From: Aquificota bacterium
Lineage (GTDB): Bacteria > Aquificota > Aquificia > Aquificales > Aquificaceae
Direction: 5' to 3'
Assembly (NCBI GenBank): GCA_030549905.1
Contig: JAUQQK010000003.1
Span: 58,401-122,400, forward strand
DNA: 64,000 nt
Shown here: positions 26,945 to 35,706 of the stretch, piece after piece
Numbering within the stretch: position 1 is the first letter of the stretch
How the letters are laid out: every line of letters starts with the position of its first letter
Made by a program: the position numbers and the translations under genes
The notes under the pieces: generated by a model
What the model was told of the DNA's origin: nothing
What the model saw: only the letters and a program-made list of their open reading frames with translations
The model's database searches: none

Positions 26945-27463
26945 ATGAAAGGAAGGCTTTTGCTGGCAGTTCTTGGAGCCCTCCTTGGGCTCTCCCTTTC
27001 CTTCTCGGAGGAGATTAAAGCCTCCGCGGAGCTTATAAATGCAAAGGGTGAATTGATAGGGAAGGCAGTGTTCGTGGAAACACCTGTTGGGGTTCTTATA
27101 AGCCTTGAGGCTAAGAACCTCCCACCCAACTCGGAACTTGCCCTTCACATACACGAGCTTGGCAAATGCGACCCACCAGACTTTACATCAGCCAAGGGAC
27201 ATTTTAACCCCTTTAATAAAAAGCACGGACTTTTAAACCCAGAGGGACCCCATGCGGGTGATATGCCCAATGTGTTTACCGACGATAAGGGCAACCTGAA
27301 GGTGCAGGTGCTGAATACCTTTATAACACTGCGGAAAGGCAAAGAAAATAGCCTTTTTAAGGAAGGTGGCACCTCCATAATGATACACGCCCATAAGGAT
27401 GACTACAAGACGGACCCTGCTGGGAATGCAGGGCATAGGATAGCCTGTGGAGTGATAAAATGA
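26945..27463 (+). CDS. sodC: Periplasmic Cu/Zn superoxide dismutase
   Basis: 172 aa with a signal peptide (residues 1-21). Copper and zinc ligands are visible: HIHELGKC, GHFNPFNKKHG, PHAGDMPN, IMIHAHKDDY, with closing GNAGHRIACGVI; both cysteines of the conserved disulfide are present. It dismutates superoxide in the periplasm. It sits 4 bases after fdnI and overlaps fdhE by 4 bases, so it belongs to the formate dehydrogenase operon and may protect the periplasmic oxygen-sensitive enzyme (inference). Confidence 0.94.
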   Translation: MKGRLLLAVLGALLGLSLSFSEEIKASAELINAKGELIGKAVFVETPVGVLISLEAKNLPPNSELALHIHELGKCDPPDFTSAKGHFNPFNKKHGLLNPEGPHAGDMPNVFTDDKGNLKVQVLNTFITLRKGKENSLFKEGGTSIMIHAHKDDYKTDPAGNAGHRIACGVIK

Positions 27464-28227
27464 AGGCCTTCAAGCAAAGAGAGAGGGAATATGCCCTTGA
27501 AAGGTTGAGATTTCTAAGGTCTAAGCATGAAGAGGCAAGAGAAGTGCTTGACTTTTACGAGCATATCCTCCTATTTCAGAAGGAGCTTTACGAAGCCCTT
27601 GAGGGAAAAGAGGCAAACTGGCGAAAGGGTATGAAGTGGCTTTATAAACTGCTTGACCTGTGTGTGCAGCACGGCACTCAACCTATAGGAGAAAGGGCTC
27701 AGGAGCTTAAATACACGGAAAGGGAGCTTCTGGGACAGGCTGTTGATGGGTTTTTAAAGGAGAAAAAGGCGGAACCTATAGACAGGCTTATATTTCTTAG
27801 CTTTCTACAGCCCTTCTACCAGAGGATGGCGGAAGAAGCGGAGGTTAATAAGGAAGAGTGGTTCAAGACCAGGTGTCCCTTTTGTGGCTTTAAACCCCAC
27901 CTGTCCTACATAGCGGATACAGAGGAGGTGGAGGGTGGAAGGTTTTTGGTATGTATCCTATGTGGCACCGAATGGCTCTATAATAGGAACAGGTGCGTTT
28001 CCTGCGGAAATGAGGAGGACCAGCATATAAACTACTTTTACGAGGAGGAAAACAGGGCAGTCCAGCTTCAAGCCTGCGATGTGTGTGGAAAATACATAAA
28101 GCTCATAGACATGAGAGTGAACGGGCTGGCAGTTCCGCAGGTGGATGATATAGCAACCCTTGCCCTCGACCTCTGGGCTCAAGAGAGAGGTTATACACGG
28201 TTTGAGCCTAATATTTTTGGTTTATGA
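27460..28227 (+). CDS. fdhE: Formate dehydrogenase accessory protein FdhE
   Basis: 255 aa. A helical N-terminal half precedes a rubredoxin-like C-terminal half with four CxxC pairs (CPFCG, CILCG, CVSCG, CDVCG), the FdhE signature. FdhE binds the catalytic subunit before twin-arginine export. It overlaps sodC and the GcvH-like gene by 4 bases each. Confidence 0.93.
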   Translation: MKAFKQREREYALERLRFLRSKHEEAREVLDFYEHILLFQKELYEALEGKEANWRKGMKWLYKLLDLCVQHGTQPIGERAQELKYTERELLGQAVDGFLKEKKAEPIDRLIFLSFLQPFYQRMAEEAEVNKEEWFKTRCPFCGFKPHLSYIADTEEVEGGRFLVCILCGTEWLYNRNRCVSCGNEEDQHINYFYEEENRAVQLQACDVCGKYIKLIDMRVNGLAVPQVDDIATLALDLWAQERGYTRFEPNIFGL

Positions 28228-28748
28228 TAAGTAGAAGAAGGCTTCTGAGCTTTCTTGTTTCTTTTACCTTCCTTGGCAGGGCAAAGGTTATGGAAGATAT
28301 AGACATTAAAGGCTGTGTTATTAAAAGGGACAGGCTATATAGGGTTGTAGAAGAAAGGATGCTTTTTCAGTGGATAAAGGAGGAGGGCAGAGGTGTTTAT
28401 TCTGTGGGCTTCATGCAGGTGCTTTCCTCTCTCATATACCCTTTATATGCGGTCAAACTTAAGCCCGTAGGAACGGTAGTAGAGTATGATGGAAACCTTG
28501 CGGTCATTGAATCTGGCAAGCGTGTTTCCACCTTTCCCAGCCCTCTGAGCGGTAAGATAGTGGAGGTAAATTCAGCCCTTGAGAGGGACCCATCTCCCAT
28601 AATAAGCAAACCCTACGAGAGCTGGCTTGTAAAGATAAGAGCCGAAAGACCTGAAGAGATAAGAAGGCTCAAAAGGGCGGAGGATATCGTGGATACGGTA
28701 AGGGCTATAATAATCAAAGAGAGGATTGATTGCCTTCCAAAGAGGTAG
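28224..28748 (+). CDS. GcvH-like lipoyl-domain protein with twin-arginine-like N-terminus
   Basis: 174 aa. Residues 1-20 (ISRRRLLSFLVSF) resemble a twin-arginine signal, though no clear AxA cleavage site follows. Residues about 50-160 resemble glycine cleavage H protein: IESGKR aligns with the lipoyl-lysine motif ESVKA, then PSPLSGKIVEVNSAL and ISKPYESWLVKI. No glycine cleavage P or T genes are near. Coupling to fdhE by a 4-base overlap suggests a job connected with formate dehydrogenase or its maturation. Its TAG stop shares its final G with tRNA-Sec. Confidence 0.75.
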   Translation: MISRRRLLSFLVSFTFLGRAKVMEDIDIKGCVIKRDRLYRVVEERMLFQWIKEEGRGVYSVGFMQVLSSLIYPLYAVKLKPVGTVVEYDGNLAVIESGKRVSTFPSPLSGKIVEVNSALERDPSPIISKPYESWLVKIRAERPEEIRRLKRAEDIVDTVRAIIIKERIDCLPKR

Positions 28749-28843
28749 GGAGAGGTTGGCGCGCTGGTGCGGCCCCGGGACTTCAAATCCCGTGGGGGGT
28801 CCTTGATGGGGTCCCCGGAGGGTTCGATTCCCTTCCTCTCCCG
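28748..28843 (+). tRNA. selC: tRNA-Sec (anticodon TCA)
   Basis: A 96-base tRNA with the eight-base acceptor stem GGGAGAGG/CCTCTCCC (28748-28755, 28835-28842), anticodon arm CGGGA-CTTCAAA-TCCCG giving TCA, a long G/C-rich variable arm with loop TTGA, and a T arm with loop TTCGATT. CCA is not encoded. It decodes the TGA in fdnG and directly abuts the last protein gene of that operon. Confidence 0.95.
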
Positions 28844-28882
28844 TATAAAATAATTTATAAGAAGAATAGAGGAGGTGGGCTT

Positions 28883-29215
28883 ATGAGAGTGGCTGACTAT
28901 ATAGAGAAAGGGCTTGGAAACATGGTAGAGGAAAAGCCTCAGGGTTATGAGGAGCTTGGAAGGGCAGTATCAGGGTGCCATTCGGTTAGCTTTTTTGTGA
29001 AGGGCACAGAGGGTAAGGTGCAGGATGTGAAGTTCAAAGCCTCAAAAAGGTGTAAGAAGTTATTGGCTGTTGCGGACTTCGTGGCTGATAAGATAAAAGA
29101 AAGGGGAAGGGTAGAGTTTTCAGAAGAAGAAGTGCTTAAATTTTTTGAAGAGGAAAAGGAGAAGGACAAGCTTAAGGAAAGGCTGGAGATAGTTAAGCGA
29201 GCTCTTGGTGTATGA
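28883..29215 (+). CDS. Hypothetical protein, possibly IscU/TSCPD-like
   Basis: 110 aa. The centre (SGCHSVSFFVKGTEGKVQDV, then KFKASKRCKKLLAVADFVAD) loosely resembles the cysteine-containing core of NifU-N/IscU or TSCPD domains, with two cysteines about 26 residues apart, but the third scaffold ligand is not evident. The C-terminus is a charged helix. GGAGG precedes ATG 28883. A longer frame reading through the tRNA is not credible. Confidence 0.6.
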   Translation: MRVADYIEKGLGNMVEEKPQGYEELGRAVSGCHSVSFFVKGTEGKVQDVKFKASKRCKKLLAVADFVADKIKERGRVEFSEEEVLKFFEEEKEKDKLKERLEIVKRALGV

Positions 29216-29240
29216 GGCTTGTAGTTTATAATTTATCCCT

Positions 29241-31160
29241 ATGGAGAAGCTTAAGGTCAGGATAAATGGCAAAGAGCTTTACATAGATAAAGGAACGCCC
29301 CTTGGTGAGGTCTTCAGGCTTGCTGGTATAGAGGGTGCCATTGGTGGCAAGGCTGGCTCAAGGCTCATAGACTTAATGACCCCTGTAAGGGAAGAGTTAG
29401 AGATTACACCCATTTTTAAAGAGGACCCGGAAAGCCTTGAGATAATGAGGCATACCCTCTCCCATATAATGGCTGAGGCTCTAAAGGAAATTTACGGTTA
29501 TGATAGGGTGCATTTGGGCGTGGGACCCACCACGGAGGAGGGCTTTTATTACGATGTGGAAATTGAGGGCGTGAGCCTTAGCTCTGAGGACCTTCCAAAG
29601 ATAGAAGAGAAGATGAGGGAGATTATAAACAAGAACTACCCCATCTTTAGAAAAGAGCTGAGCAGAGAAGAAGCAATAAAGCTCTTTGAAGAGCTAAAAG
29701 AAAAATACAAGATTGACATTATAAACCGCATAGATGAAAATGATACCATATCCGTATATGGTCAAAATGGTTTTATAGACCTTTGCAGGGGTCCCCATGT
29801 GCCCTCTACAGGCATGGTGGGTGAGTTTAAGCTTACCCATGTGGCTGGTGCCTACTGGATGGGGGATTCCTCAAAGCCCATGCTTCAGAGAATATACGGC
29901 ATAGCCTTCTGGGACAAGAAGGAACTTGAAGAAAGGCTACGTTTTTATGAAGAGGCGAAGAAGAGGGATCACAGGAGGCTTGGCAAAGAGTTAGAGCTTT
30001 TTTTGATAGAGGATGAAGTGGGTGCGGGGCTTGTCCTCTGGCTTCCAAAGGGCGCAATCCTCAGAAAGACTCTTGAGGACTTCTGGAAGGAAGAGCATGT
30101 AAAGAGGGGCTACCAGCTGGTATATACACCCCATGTGGGAAACGCCAAGCTGTGGCAAACAAGCGGGCATCTTGACTACTACAGACCTAATATGTTTTCC
30201 CCCATGGAAGTGGAGCACGAAGAGTATTTTGTAAAGCCCATGAACTGCCCCTTCCACGTAGCCATATACAAGAGCAAGGTAAGGAGCTACAGGGAGCTTC
30301 CCCTAAAACTTGCGGAGCTTGGCACCGTATATCGCTATGAAATGTCTGGTGTCCTGCACGGTCTTATGAGGGTAAGAGGTTTTACTCAGGATGATGCCCA
30401 CATCATATGCACACCCGAGCAGGTAGAGGAAGTAATCCACGAGACTCTTGACTTTGCCATATGGATGCTCAGGAGCTTCGGCTTTGAGGACTTTAAAGTA
30501 TATATATCCACGAGACCTGCGGATGCCATAGGAAGCGAGGAGCAATGGCAGTTAGCAGAAGGCTCTCTGAAAAAGGCTGTAGAAAAAGTGGGGCTTGAGT
30601 ATGAAATAGATGAGGGCGGAGGAGCCTTTTATGGACCAAAGATAGATGTGAAGATAAGGGATGCCATAGGCAGGCTATGGCAATGTTCCACCATACAGTT
30701 TGACTTTAACCTGCCAGAACGTTTTAACATGGAGTATGTGGGACCAGACAACAGAAGGCACAGACCATACATGATACACAGGGCAATCTTTGGCTCCATA
30801 GAGAGGTTTGTGGGCGTGCTTTTGGAGCACTATGCGGGGCTTTTGCCCCTTTGGCTTGCCCCCGTGCAGGTAAGAGTTCTGCCTGTTTCTTCTGAGAAGC
30901 ATCTTGAGTATGCAAGGCATGTGGAAGAGTTTTTGAAAGATAGAGGGCTAAGGGTGGAGCTGGACGCAAGGGATGAAAGGCTCGGTGCCCGTATAAGGGA
31001 CGCGGAGCTTCAGAAGGTGCCTTATGTGGCTGTGGTGGGTGAAAGGGAAGCAAAAGAAGGTAAAGTTTCTGTCAGAAGCAAGAAGGAAGGAGACCTTGGC
31101 TCTATAAGCCTTGAAGAGTTTGCAAGCCTTCTTGAACAGAAGGTAAGAAACAGGGAGTGA
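29241..31160 (+). CDS. thrS: Threonine--tRNA ligase
   Basis: 639 aa. An N-terminal TGS domain (1-60), an editing domain with HxxxH-type HTLSHIMAEAL, a class II catalytic core with the zinc ligand in VKPMNCPFH and motif 2 YRYEMSGVLHGLMRVRGFTQDD, and a C-terminal anticodon-binding domain (about 540-635) are all in order. Its TGA overlaps the ATG of the Usp gene. Confidence 0.97.
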   Translation: MEKLKVRINGKELYIDKGTPLGEVFRLAGIEGAIGGKAGSRLIDLMTPVREELEITPIFKEDPESLEIMRHTLSHIMAEALKEIYGYDRVHLGVGPTTEEGFYYDVEIEGVSLSSEDLPKIEEKMREIINKNYPIFRKELSREEAIKLFEELKEKYKIDIINRIDENDTISVYGQNGFIDLCRGPHVPSTGMVGEFKLTHVAGAYWMGDSSKPMLQRIYGIAFWDKKELEERLRFYEEAKKRDHRRLGKELELFLIEDEVGAGLVLWLPKGAILRKTLEDFWKEEHVKRGYQLVYTPHVGNAKLWQTSGHLDYYRPNMFSPMEVEHEEYFVKPMNCPFHVAIYKSKVRSYRELPLKLAELGTVYRYEMSGVLHGLMRVRGFTQDDAHIICTPEQVEEVIHETLDFAIWMLRSFGFEDFKVYISTRPADAIGSEEQWQLAEGSLKKAVEKVGLEYEIDEGGGAFYGPKIDVKIRDAIGRLWQCSTIQFDFNLPERFNMEYVGPDNRRHRPYMIHRAIFGSIERFVGVLLEHYAGLLPLWLAPVQVRVLPVSSEKHLEYARHVEEFLKDRGLRVELDARDERLGARIRDAELQKVPYVAVVGEREAKEGKVSVRSKKEGDLGSISLEEFASLLEQKVRNRE

Positions 31161-31948
31161 TGTTAGGAAGGGTGGCAGTCCATATATCTGAAGAGGATGC
31201 GGATTATCTTGGGTATGTAAAGCAGGTGCTTGTGCATTTTAAGGCAACACCCAGTTTTATTTTCCTTCCAGAGGAGGGCTTCTTAGGAGAAATTACCAGT
31301 CTTTTCACCACTTCTTCCGAGGAAAGGCGGAGGGCTTTAAGGAATCATATATCTGAGTTTTTTGAAGACTTTACCCTATACACACCTGAGGGCTCATGGG
31401 GTGAGTTTCTTGAGGAGGTGCAGGGTGAGTACGATACGGTTTTTGTAAAATACAGAAGACTTCTATTTAGAAAATCCATACCGGAAAAGCTCTTAACAGG
31501 CACAGAGGGGCTCAGACTGTGGGTGTATAAGGAGGGCTCTAAAGCACAGGTTAAAAGCGTATGCCTTCCTGTGGATTTTTCAGAAAGGTCCATCAGACAG
31601 TTAGAGTTTGCCAGAGCTTTGAGGGAGCATTTTAACTTTAACTTCAGGCTACTGTATGCTATGAAGGTGGAGAGGTTCCGTGATAAGCTGAGTAATAAAG
31701 AATACAGTAAGCATTTAGAGGACAGGAAGGAGGAAGTAAGGCATATGTATGCGGACCTTTTTGGTGATGAGGTTGTTGAACTGCAAGTCATAGAAGGCGA
31801 CCCTTACAGAGATATGGTAAAGTTCATAAACTCTTCAGAATGCGACCTTGTGATTGTAGGCAGGCGGGGCAGAGGCATGAGGGAAAGTATAGGCAGTGTT
31901 TCTCTGCATCTTCTCAGGAGCTTAAAATGTCCGGTAGTTGTCCTTTAA
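31160..31948 (+). CDS. Universal stress protein (UspA family), degenerate tandem form
   Basis: About 262 aa. The C-terminal half is a Usp domain: VCLPVDFSERSIRQLEFARAL, then EGDPYRDMVKFI, CDLVIVGRRGRGMRESIGSVS with the G-2x-G-9x-GS nucleotide motif, and CPVVVL. The first half (1-130) keeps Usp-like length but not the motif. ATG 31160 overlaps the thrS stop; an adjacent GTG at 31157 is an alternative. Confidence 0.8.
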   Translation: MLGRVAVHISEEDADYLGYVKQVLVHFKATPSFIFLPEEGFLGEITSLFTTSSEERRRALRNHISEFFEDFTLYTPEGSWGEFLEEVQGEYDTVFVKYRRLLFRKSIPEKLLTGTEGLRLWVYKEGSKAQVKSVCLPVDFSERSIRQLEFARALREHFNFNFRLLYAMKVERFRDKLSNKEYSKHLEDRKEEVRHMYADLFGDEVVELQVIEGDPYRDMVKFINSSECDLVIVGRRGRGMRESIGSVSLHLLRSLKCPVVVL

Positions 31949-32568
31949 GCACCTTTTCTAAGTTAGCTCTTGCTCCCTTCTGCCCTGTAGCCAAAGGGCT
32001 TTTCAGGAGGCTCTTCAAAGTTTCCCTCTTTGGAGCTGAAAACATCCCAGAAGGTGCCTGCATAGTGGCAAGCAACCACAGAAGCCACCTTGATCCACCC
32101 ATACTGAACTCCGTATTTCCTCAGCCCCTCAGATTTCTGGCAAAGGAGGAGCTTTTCAGAGTTCCCTTCTTGGGTTTTTTGCTACCTCATATGGGAGCCT
32201 TACCCGTAAAGAGGGGTTCTGGAGATGTGGAAATCCTTGAGATTAGCCTTGAACTGCTACATAAGGGCTGTAAGGTAGGCATATTCCCTGAAGGGACGAG
32301 GGCGAACCCGGGGGAGTTTCTAAAGCCAAAGCTGGGTGTGGGACTGCTTGCCATAAAAAGCCAGAAGCCCGTCCTGCCCGTTTATATTGATGGCTCTGAT
32401 AGGGTTCTGCCAAAGGGTTTAAAGTTTCCGAGACTTGGTGAGCCCATAAGAGTTTTTATAGGAAAGCCAAGGGTTTATGTGGAGGAGGATAACTTAAAGG
32501 GCTACAGAAGGGTTGCACAGGACATTATGGAGAGGATAAAGGAGCTTGCCCATGCCAATAGTGGTTAG
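31927..32568 (+). CDS. plsC: 1-acyl-sn-glycerol-3-phosphate acyltransferase
   Basis: 213 aa. The acyltransferase motifs are NHRSHLD (HX4D), KEELFRVPFLG, FPEGTR and the later PVYIDGSD. It makes phosphatidic acid. The start at 31927 follows AGGAG; the longer frame from 31840 runs inside the Usp gene and lacks family similarity. It overlaps Usp by 22 and mobB by 17 bases. Confidence 0.9.
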   Translation: MSGSCPLSTFSKLALAPFCPVAKGLFRRLFKVSLFGAENIPEGACIVASNHRSHLDPPILNSVFPQPLRFLAKEELFRVPFLGFLLPHMGALPVKRGSGDVEILEISLELLHKGCKVGIFPEGTRANPGEFLKPKLGVGLLAIKSQKPVLPVYIDGSDRVLPKGLKFPRLGEPIRVFIGKPRVYVEEDNLKGYRRVAQDIMERIKELAHANSG

Positions 32569-32968
32569 CTTTGTCGGATACCACAATTCAGGAAAAACCA
32601 CCCTTATACAGCAGGTGGTAAAGGAGCTAACAAAAAGGGGCTATAAGGTGGGCTACATAAAGCACGACCCAAAGGGGCATGGTATAACGGATAAGGAAGG
32701 AAGCGATACATACAGGCTCTTCCCCCTTGCCCACAGGACAGCCCTTCTCTCTCCAAACAGGCTGACCCTCTGGGAAAGAAGAGAGGAAGACCCTATAAAG
32801 CTGATAGAAGACTACTTTTCAGACTGTCATATAGTTATACTGGAGGGCTTTAAAGGGCTTGAAGGTATAAAAAGGGTAGTGGTGGGCGAGCTTGATGTGG
32901 AAGGCATTAAAGTGAGGGGCTTGGAAGACCTAAAGAAGGTCTTAGATTATATACTTGAGGAGGTTTGA
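32552..32968 (+). CDS. mobB: Molybdopterin-guanine dinucleotide biosynthesis protein MobB
   Basis: 138 aa GTP-binding protein. Walker A GYHNSGKTTL near the N-terminus, KHDPKGH, SDTYR and VILEGFKG are the MobB landmarks. It assists MobA in making bis-MGD for enzymes such as the formate dehydrogenase here. ATG 32552 is preferred over TTG 32546 for codon and spacing from GGAG. Confidence 0.9.
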   Translation: MPIVVSFVGYHNSGKTTLIQQVVKELTKRGYKVGYIKHDPKGHGITDKEGSDTYRLFPLAHRTALLSPNRLTLWERREEDPIKLIEDYFSDCHIVILEGFKGLEGIKRVVVGELDVEGIKVRGLEDLKKVLDYILEEV

Positions 32969-32969
32969 A

Positions 32970-33539
32970 ATGGTCTGCATAACCCATTTGGAGCTGTGTC
33001 CATACTGCAAGAGGATAGCCCTGAAGGTATGCGAGTACGATGAGCCTTATCCGAGGGTAGAGGCAGAGTGTCAGTGCTGTGGCTACAGGGCATACGATGT
33101 GCCCATGAGGCTAACCCCTGAAGATTTTAAAAACATGCTGGACAAGCTGGGAAGAAAGCTCATCGGCGAGGTGTGCCTTGATGACAGATGCGGTTCTACA
33201 AGGGTTATAAGGCTTTTAAAGGAGGGGAGTTATGCGGAATACAGATGCCTTGACTGTGGAGCTGAATGGAACAGCGAGGAGCTTCAGAGGGCTATAGAGA
33301 GGCTAAAGTCTGTTCAGAGGGGTCTAAAAAATGGAAACAGGCTTTTGGAGCTTCTTAAGGCTCAGGAGGGTGAATGTCCTCTCTGCGGTTGGGACATAGG
33401 GCATATGCATACGGGCTATGCGGTTTCCATAGAATGCTTTGTGTGTGGATACCATACGGATACGAGGGAAGAAATCCCTGATGTGGACCTTGCAACCCTT
33501 GAGTGTCCTGAGTATGAAAGGTCGGAGGAAACGGGTTGA
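32970..33539 (+). CDS. Multi-zinc-ribbon protein, function unknown
   Basis: 189 aa. It carries three cysteine-pair modules: CPYC...CQCCG near the N-terminus, C..RCG...CLDCG in the middle, and CPLCG...CFVCG near residues 135-160. These suggest three zinc ribbons, joined by helical segments. I do not recognise the family. GGAGG lies 7 bases before ATG 32970. It is coupled to the next gene by a TTGA overlap. Confidence 0.7.
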   Translation: MVCITHLELCPYCKRIALKVCEYDEPYPRVEAECQCCGYRAYDVPMRLTPEDFKNMLDKLGRKLIGEVCLDDRCGSTRVIRLLKEGSYAEYRCLDCGAEWNSEELQRAIERLKSVQRGLKNGNRLLELLKAQEGECPLCGWDIGHMHTGYAVSIECFVCGYHTDTREEIPDVDLATLECPEYERSEETG

Positions 33540-34024
33540 AGCTTCCGCATGGGGAGTTTCTAAGGTACGAAGGCTGGAAGGAGCGTTTTTTAGAGGATTA
33601 TCAAAAGATAAGCTCAAAGGAGCTTAAGGCGGTTGAAGAGGAGGTTATAAACCTTTATCCAGAGGCGGACGAAAGACTTCTAAAGGCTCTTATTTCCATG
33701 TATGTGGGAGGCTACGAAAGAAGGGTAGAAGACCCAGATATAAGGTATTGGACCAACTGGGCGGGTGTAAAAACTTACAGAACCTTCAACAAATTCCCCA
33801 TGCTCTCAGACCTTGAACTTGCCTTTGTATTCTATGGTATAGGTAAAGTCTTTGTCCCTCTACTTCTGCATGAAAGGGGCGTAAAGTCCGAAGCCTTTAA
33901 GGCTCTGAGCAGTGAGGAGCAGGAAAAGGCTGTGATGGAAGAGCTGGAAATAATATGGGAAAACCACCTTATAAGACTTTTACAGGTGCTACCCTACCTT
34001 GGGCTTAGCTCCACCTCCATGTGA
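33536..34024 (+). CDS. Hypothetical protein (162 aa)
   Basis: Not recognised. A soluble, mainly helical protein with a hydrophobic central helix (LSDLELAFVFYGIGKVFVPLLL). Starts with TTG 33536 preceded by GGAGG at 7 bases, overlapping the zinc-ribbon stop by 4 bases, so the two proteins may work together. Its last 31 bases overlap the convergent histidine kinase gene. Confidence 0.6.
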   Translation: MKLPHGEFLRYEGWKERFLEDYQKISSKELKAVEEEVINLYPEADERLLKALISMYVGGYERRVEDPDIRYWTNWAGVKTYRTFNKFPMLSDLELAFVFYGIGKVFVPLLLHERGVKSEAFKALSSEEQEKAVMEELEIIWENHLIRLLQVLPYLGLSSTSM

Positions 34025-35706
34025 AAGCCTTCCTTTGAGGGGTAAGCCTTTACTTTCCATCCATGCAGTTCTGATATGTGCTTCACTATTGCAAGCCCAA
34101 GACCCATGCCCTTTGGATTTTCTGAATGGTAGGGCATAAATATAAGCTCTTCCTTACCTTCCTCTATACCGGTGCCATCATCCTTATAGACTATTCTGTC
34201 CTTGTGTAGCTCTATCCACACCCTTTTTGCCCCCCACTCAAGGCTGTTGTTTAAAAGATTGTAAAACATGTCCCTCAGAAGCCTCTCATCTCCCATCACC
34301 TCAAGAGAACCCGACACATTTATCTCCAGCTGGCTGTAAAGCCTTCCAATATTTCTGAGTAGCTGTCCAAGGTCCAGCCTGCTAAAATCTGGCTTTATTT
34401 CAATGGACAGGCTCCTAAACTGGTCTATTTTCCTCCTTATCCTTTCAACCTCTTCAAGCATTATTTCCACCGCACCCCTTATGTCTTCCACCTTTAAGCT
34501 TGACTTTTCCGCCCATCTTAAGAGCCTCTCAAGGTTCAGGGATATGGGTGTGAGGGGGTTCTTTATCTCATGGGCTATTCTCTTTACCGCCATCTGCCAT
34601 GTTTTGAACCTCTCCGCCAGGATAATGGGTTCAAGGTCTTCGTATATGACCACCTCGCCCGCAGGGAGCTTGACCGTGCTAACCTTCACATTGGCTTTGT
34701 TGGAAAGCTCCATGTAAGCTTTATTGTGGAAGGTTTCTCCATCTATGCTTTTGAAAAGCACGCCCACTGGCAGGGCTTCAAAGAGGGTAAGTAGCATGTT
34801 CTTCTCTCTGCTGAGCCTTTCGTATAATTTTTTTAGTTCTTCCTTCATGACGCTGAAACTCTTTGCCAGCTCTTCCACCTCATCGCCCGTTTTGGGAACC
34901 TCCACCTGCACATCAAAACTGCCCTTTGCTATCTCCTTTGCCTTTTGAGAGAGCCTCTCTAAGGGAAGGCTTATGTGCCTTGCAAAGAGGTTTCCAAGCC
35001 ATACGGCGGAAAGAAAGGAGATAAAGCCTGCAAGCACAAGAAAATATACATAAATACCGCCTACTATGTCCCTTGCCTTTACGAGGCTTCTCAGCTCTTC
35101 TGAGGCAGACCTTATGTCCCTTATAAGAAGGGCTTCTTCCCTTTTTCTCTCTAAGAGTATCCTGTATCCTTCCACACAAAGGACTGCATAAACTTCTGTC
35201 AGCTCTTCCCTACAATCCTCTACTTTATTTGCTTCCTTTATATCCTTAAAGGACTTTAGCTCGCCTTCCCTGCCTGATACTATGAGCTTCTTAAATAGTT
35301 CTTTCTTTTCCTTTAGCTCCTGCCTTTCTTTTTCCTGCATGGAACTTATAAGCTCCTCGCTCTTTTTTGCCACCTCCTTTAGCTGTCCGCTAATAAAAGT
35401 TTTTGTAGATTGCAGAAGTATTATGGCTGTGGCAAGGTTAAGAAAGAGCAAAGGAAGGCTTATGTAAAGTATGAGGCTGGTGGAGAGCTTTTTTCTAAGG
35501 GGTTTCTTTTGCCCTGTGAGGTAGGTCTTTATAAACTTTCTGAAGAAGATTGTAAAGACTGTAAAGAGTATCAAAAGGTCAAGATTTATTACAAGAAGGA
35601 CAAAAGGATAGCTTATGCTCCATATTCTCCTTAGATTGTCAAGGAAAGCAACGTTTATAACTACAAAAACTATAAGAAAAAGGAAAAAGGCAACAAAGAG
35701 CCTCAA
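33994..35706 (-). CDS. NtrY-like membrane sensor histidine kinase
   Basis: 570 aa. Membrane helices at about 3-22, 33-55, 75-98 and 216-240; HAMP about 240-292; a short PAS-like segment about 300-360; HisKA with H379 in RIAHEIKNPLTPIS, the form typical of NtrY/NtrB kinases; and an HATPase domain with NLLNNSLEW, DDGTGI and GMGLGLAIVKH. No response regulator is adjacent. The start overlaps phoU by 4 bases, so it may act as a phosphate sensor despite its NtrY-like shape. Confidence 0.9.
   Translation of the reverse strand: MRLFVAFFLFLIVFVVINVAFLDNLRRIWSISYPFVLLVINLDLLILFTVFTIFFRKFIKTYLTGQKKPLRKKLSTSLILYISLPLLFLNLATAIILLQSTKTFISGQLKEVAKKSEELISSMQEKERQELKEKKELFKKLIVSGREGELKSFKDIKEANKVEDCREELTEVYAVLCVEGYRILLERKREEALLIRDIRSASEELRSLVKARDIVGGIYVYFLVLAGFISFLSAVWLGNLFARHISLPLERLSQKAKEIAKGSFDVQVEVPKTGDEVEELAKSFSVMKEELKKLYERLSREKNMLLTLFEALPVGVLFKSIDGETFHNKAYMELSNKANVKVSTVKLPAGEVVIYEDLEPIILAERFKTWQMAVKRIAHEIKNPLTPISLNLERLLRWAEKSSLKVEDIRGAVEIMLEEVERIRRKIDQFRSLSIEIKPDFSRLDLGQLLRNIGRLYSQLEINVSGSLEVMGDERLLRDMFYNLLNNSLEWGAKRVWIELHKDRIVYKDDGTGIEEGKEELIFMPYHSENPKGMGLGLAIVKHISELHGWKVKAYPSKEGFHMEVELSPR

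Noticed and set aside
28730..28882. Protein start upstream of 28883 reading through tRNA-Sec
   Set aside because: The codons cover a structured tRNA; GGAGG directly precedes ATG 28883.
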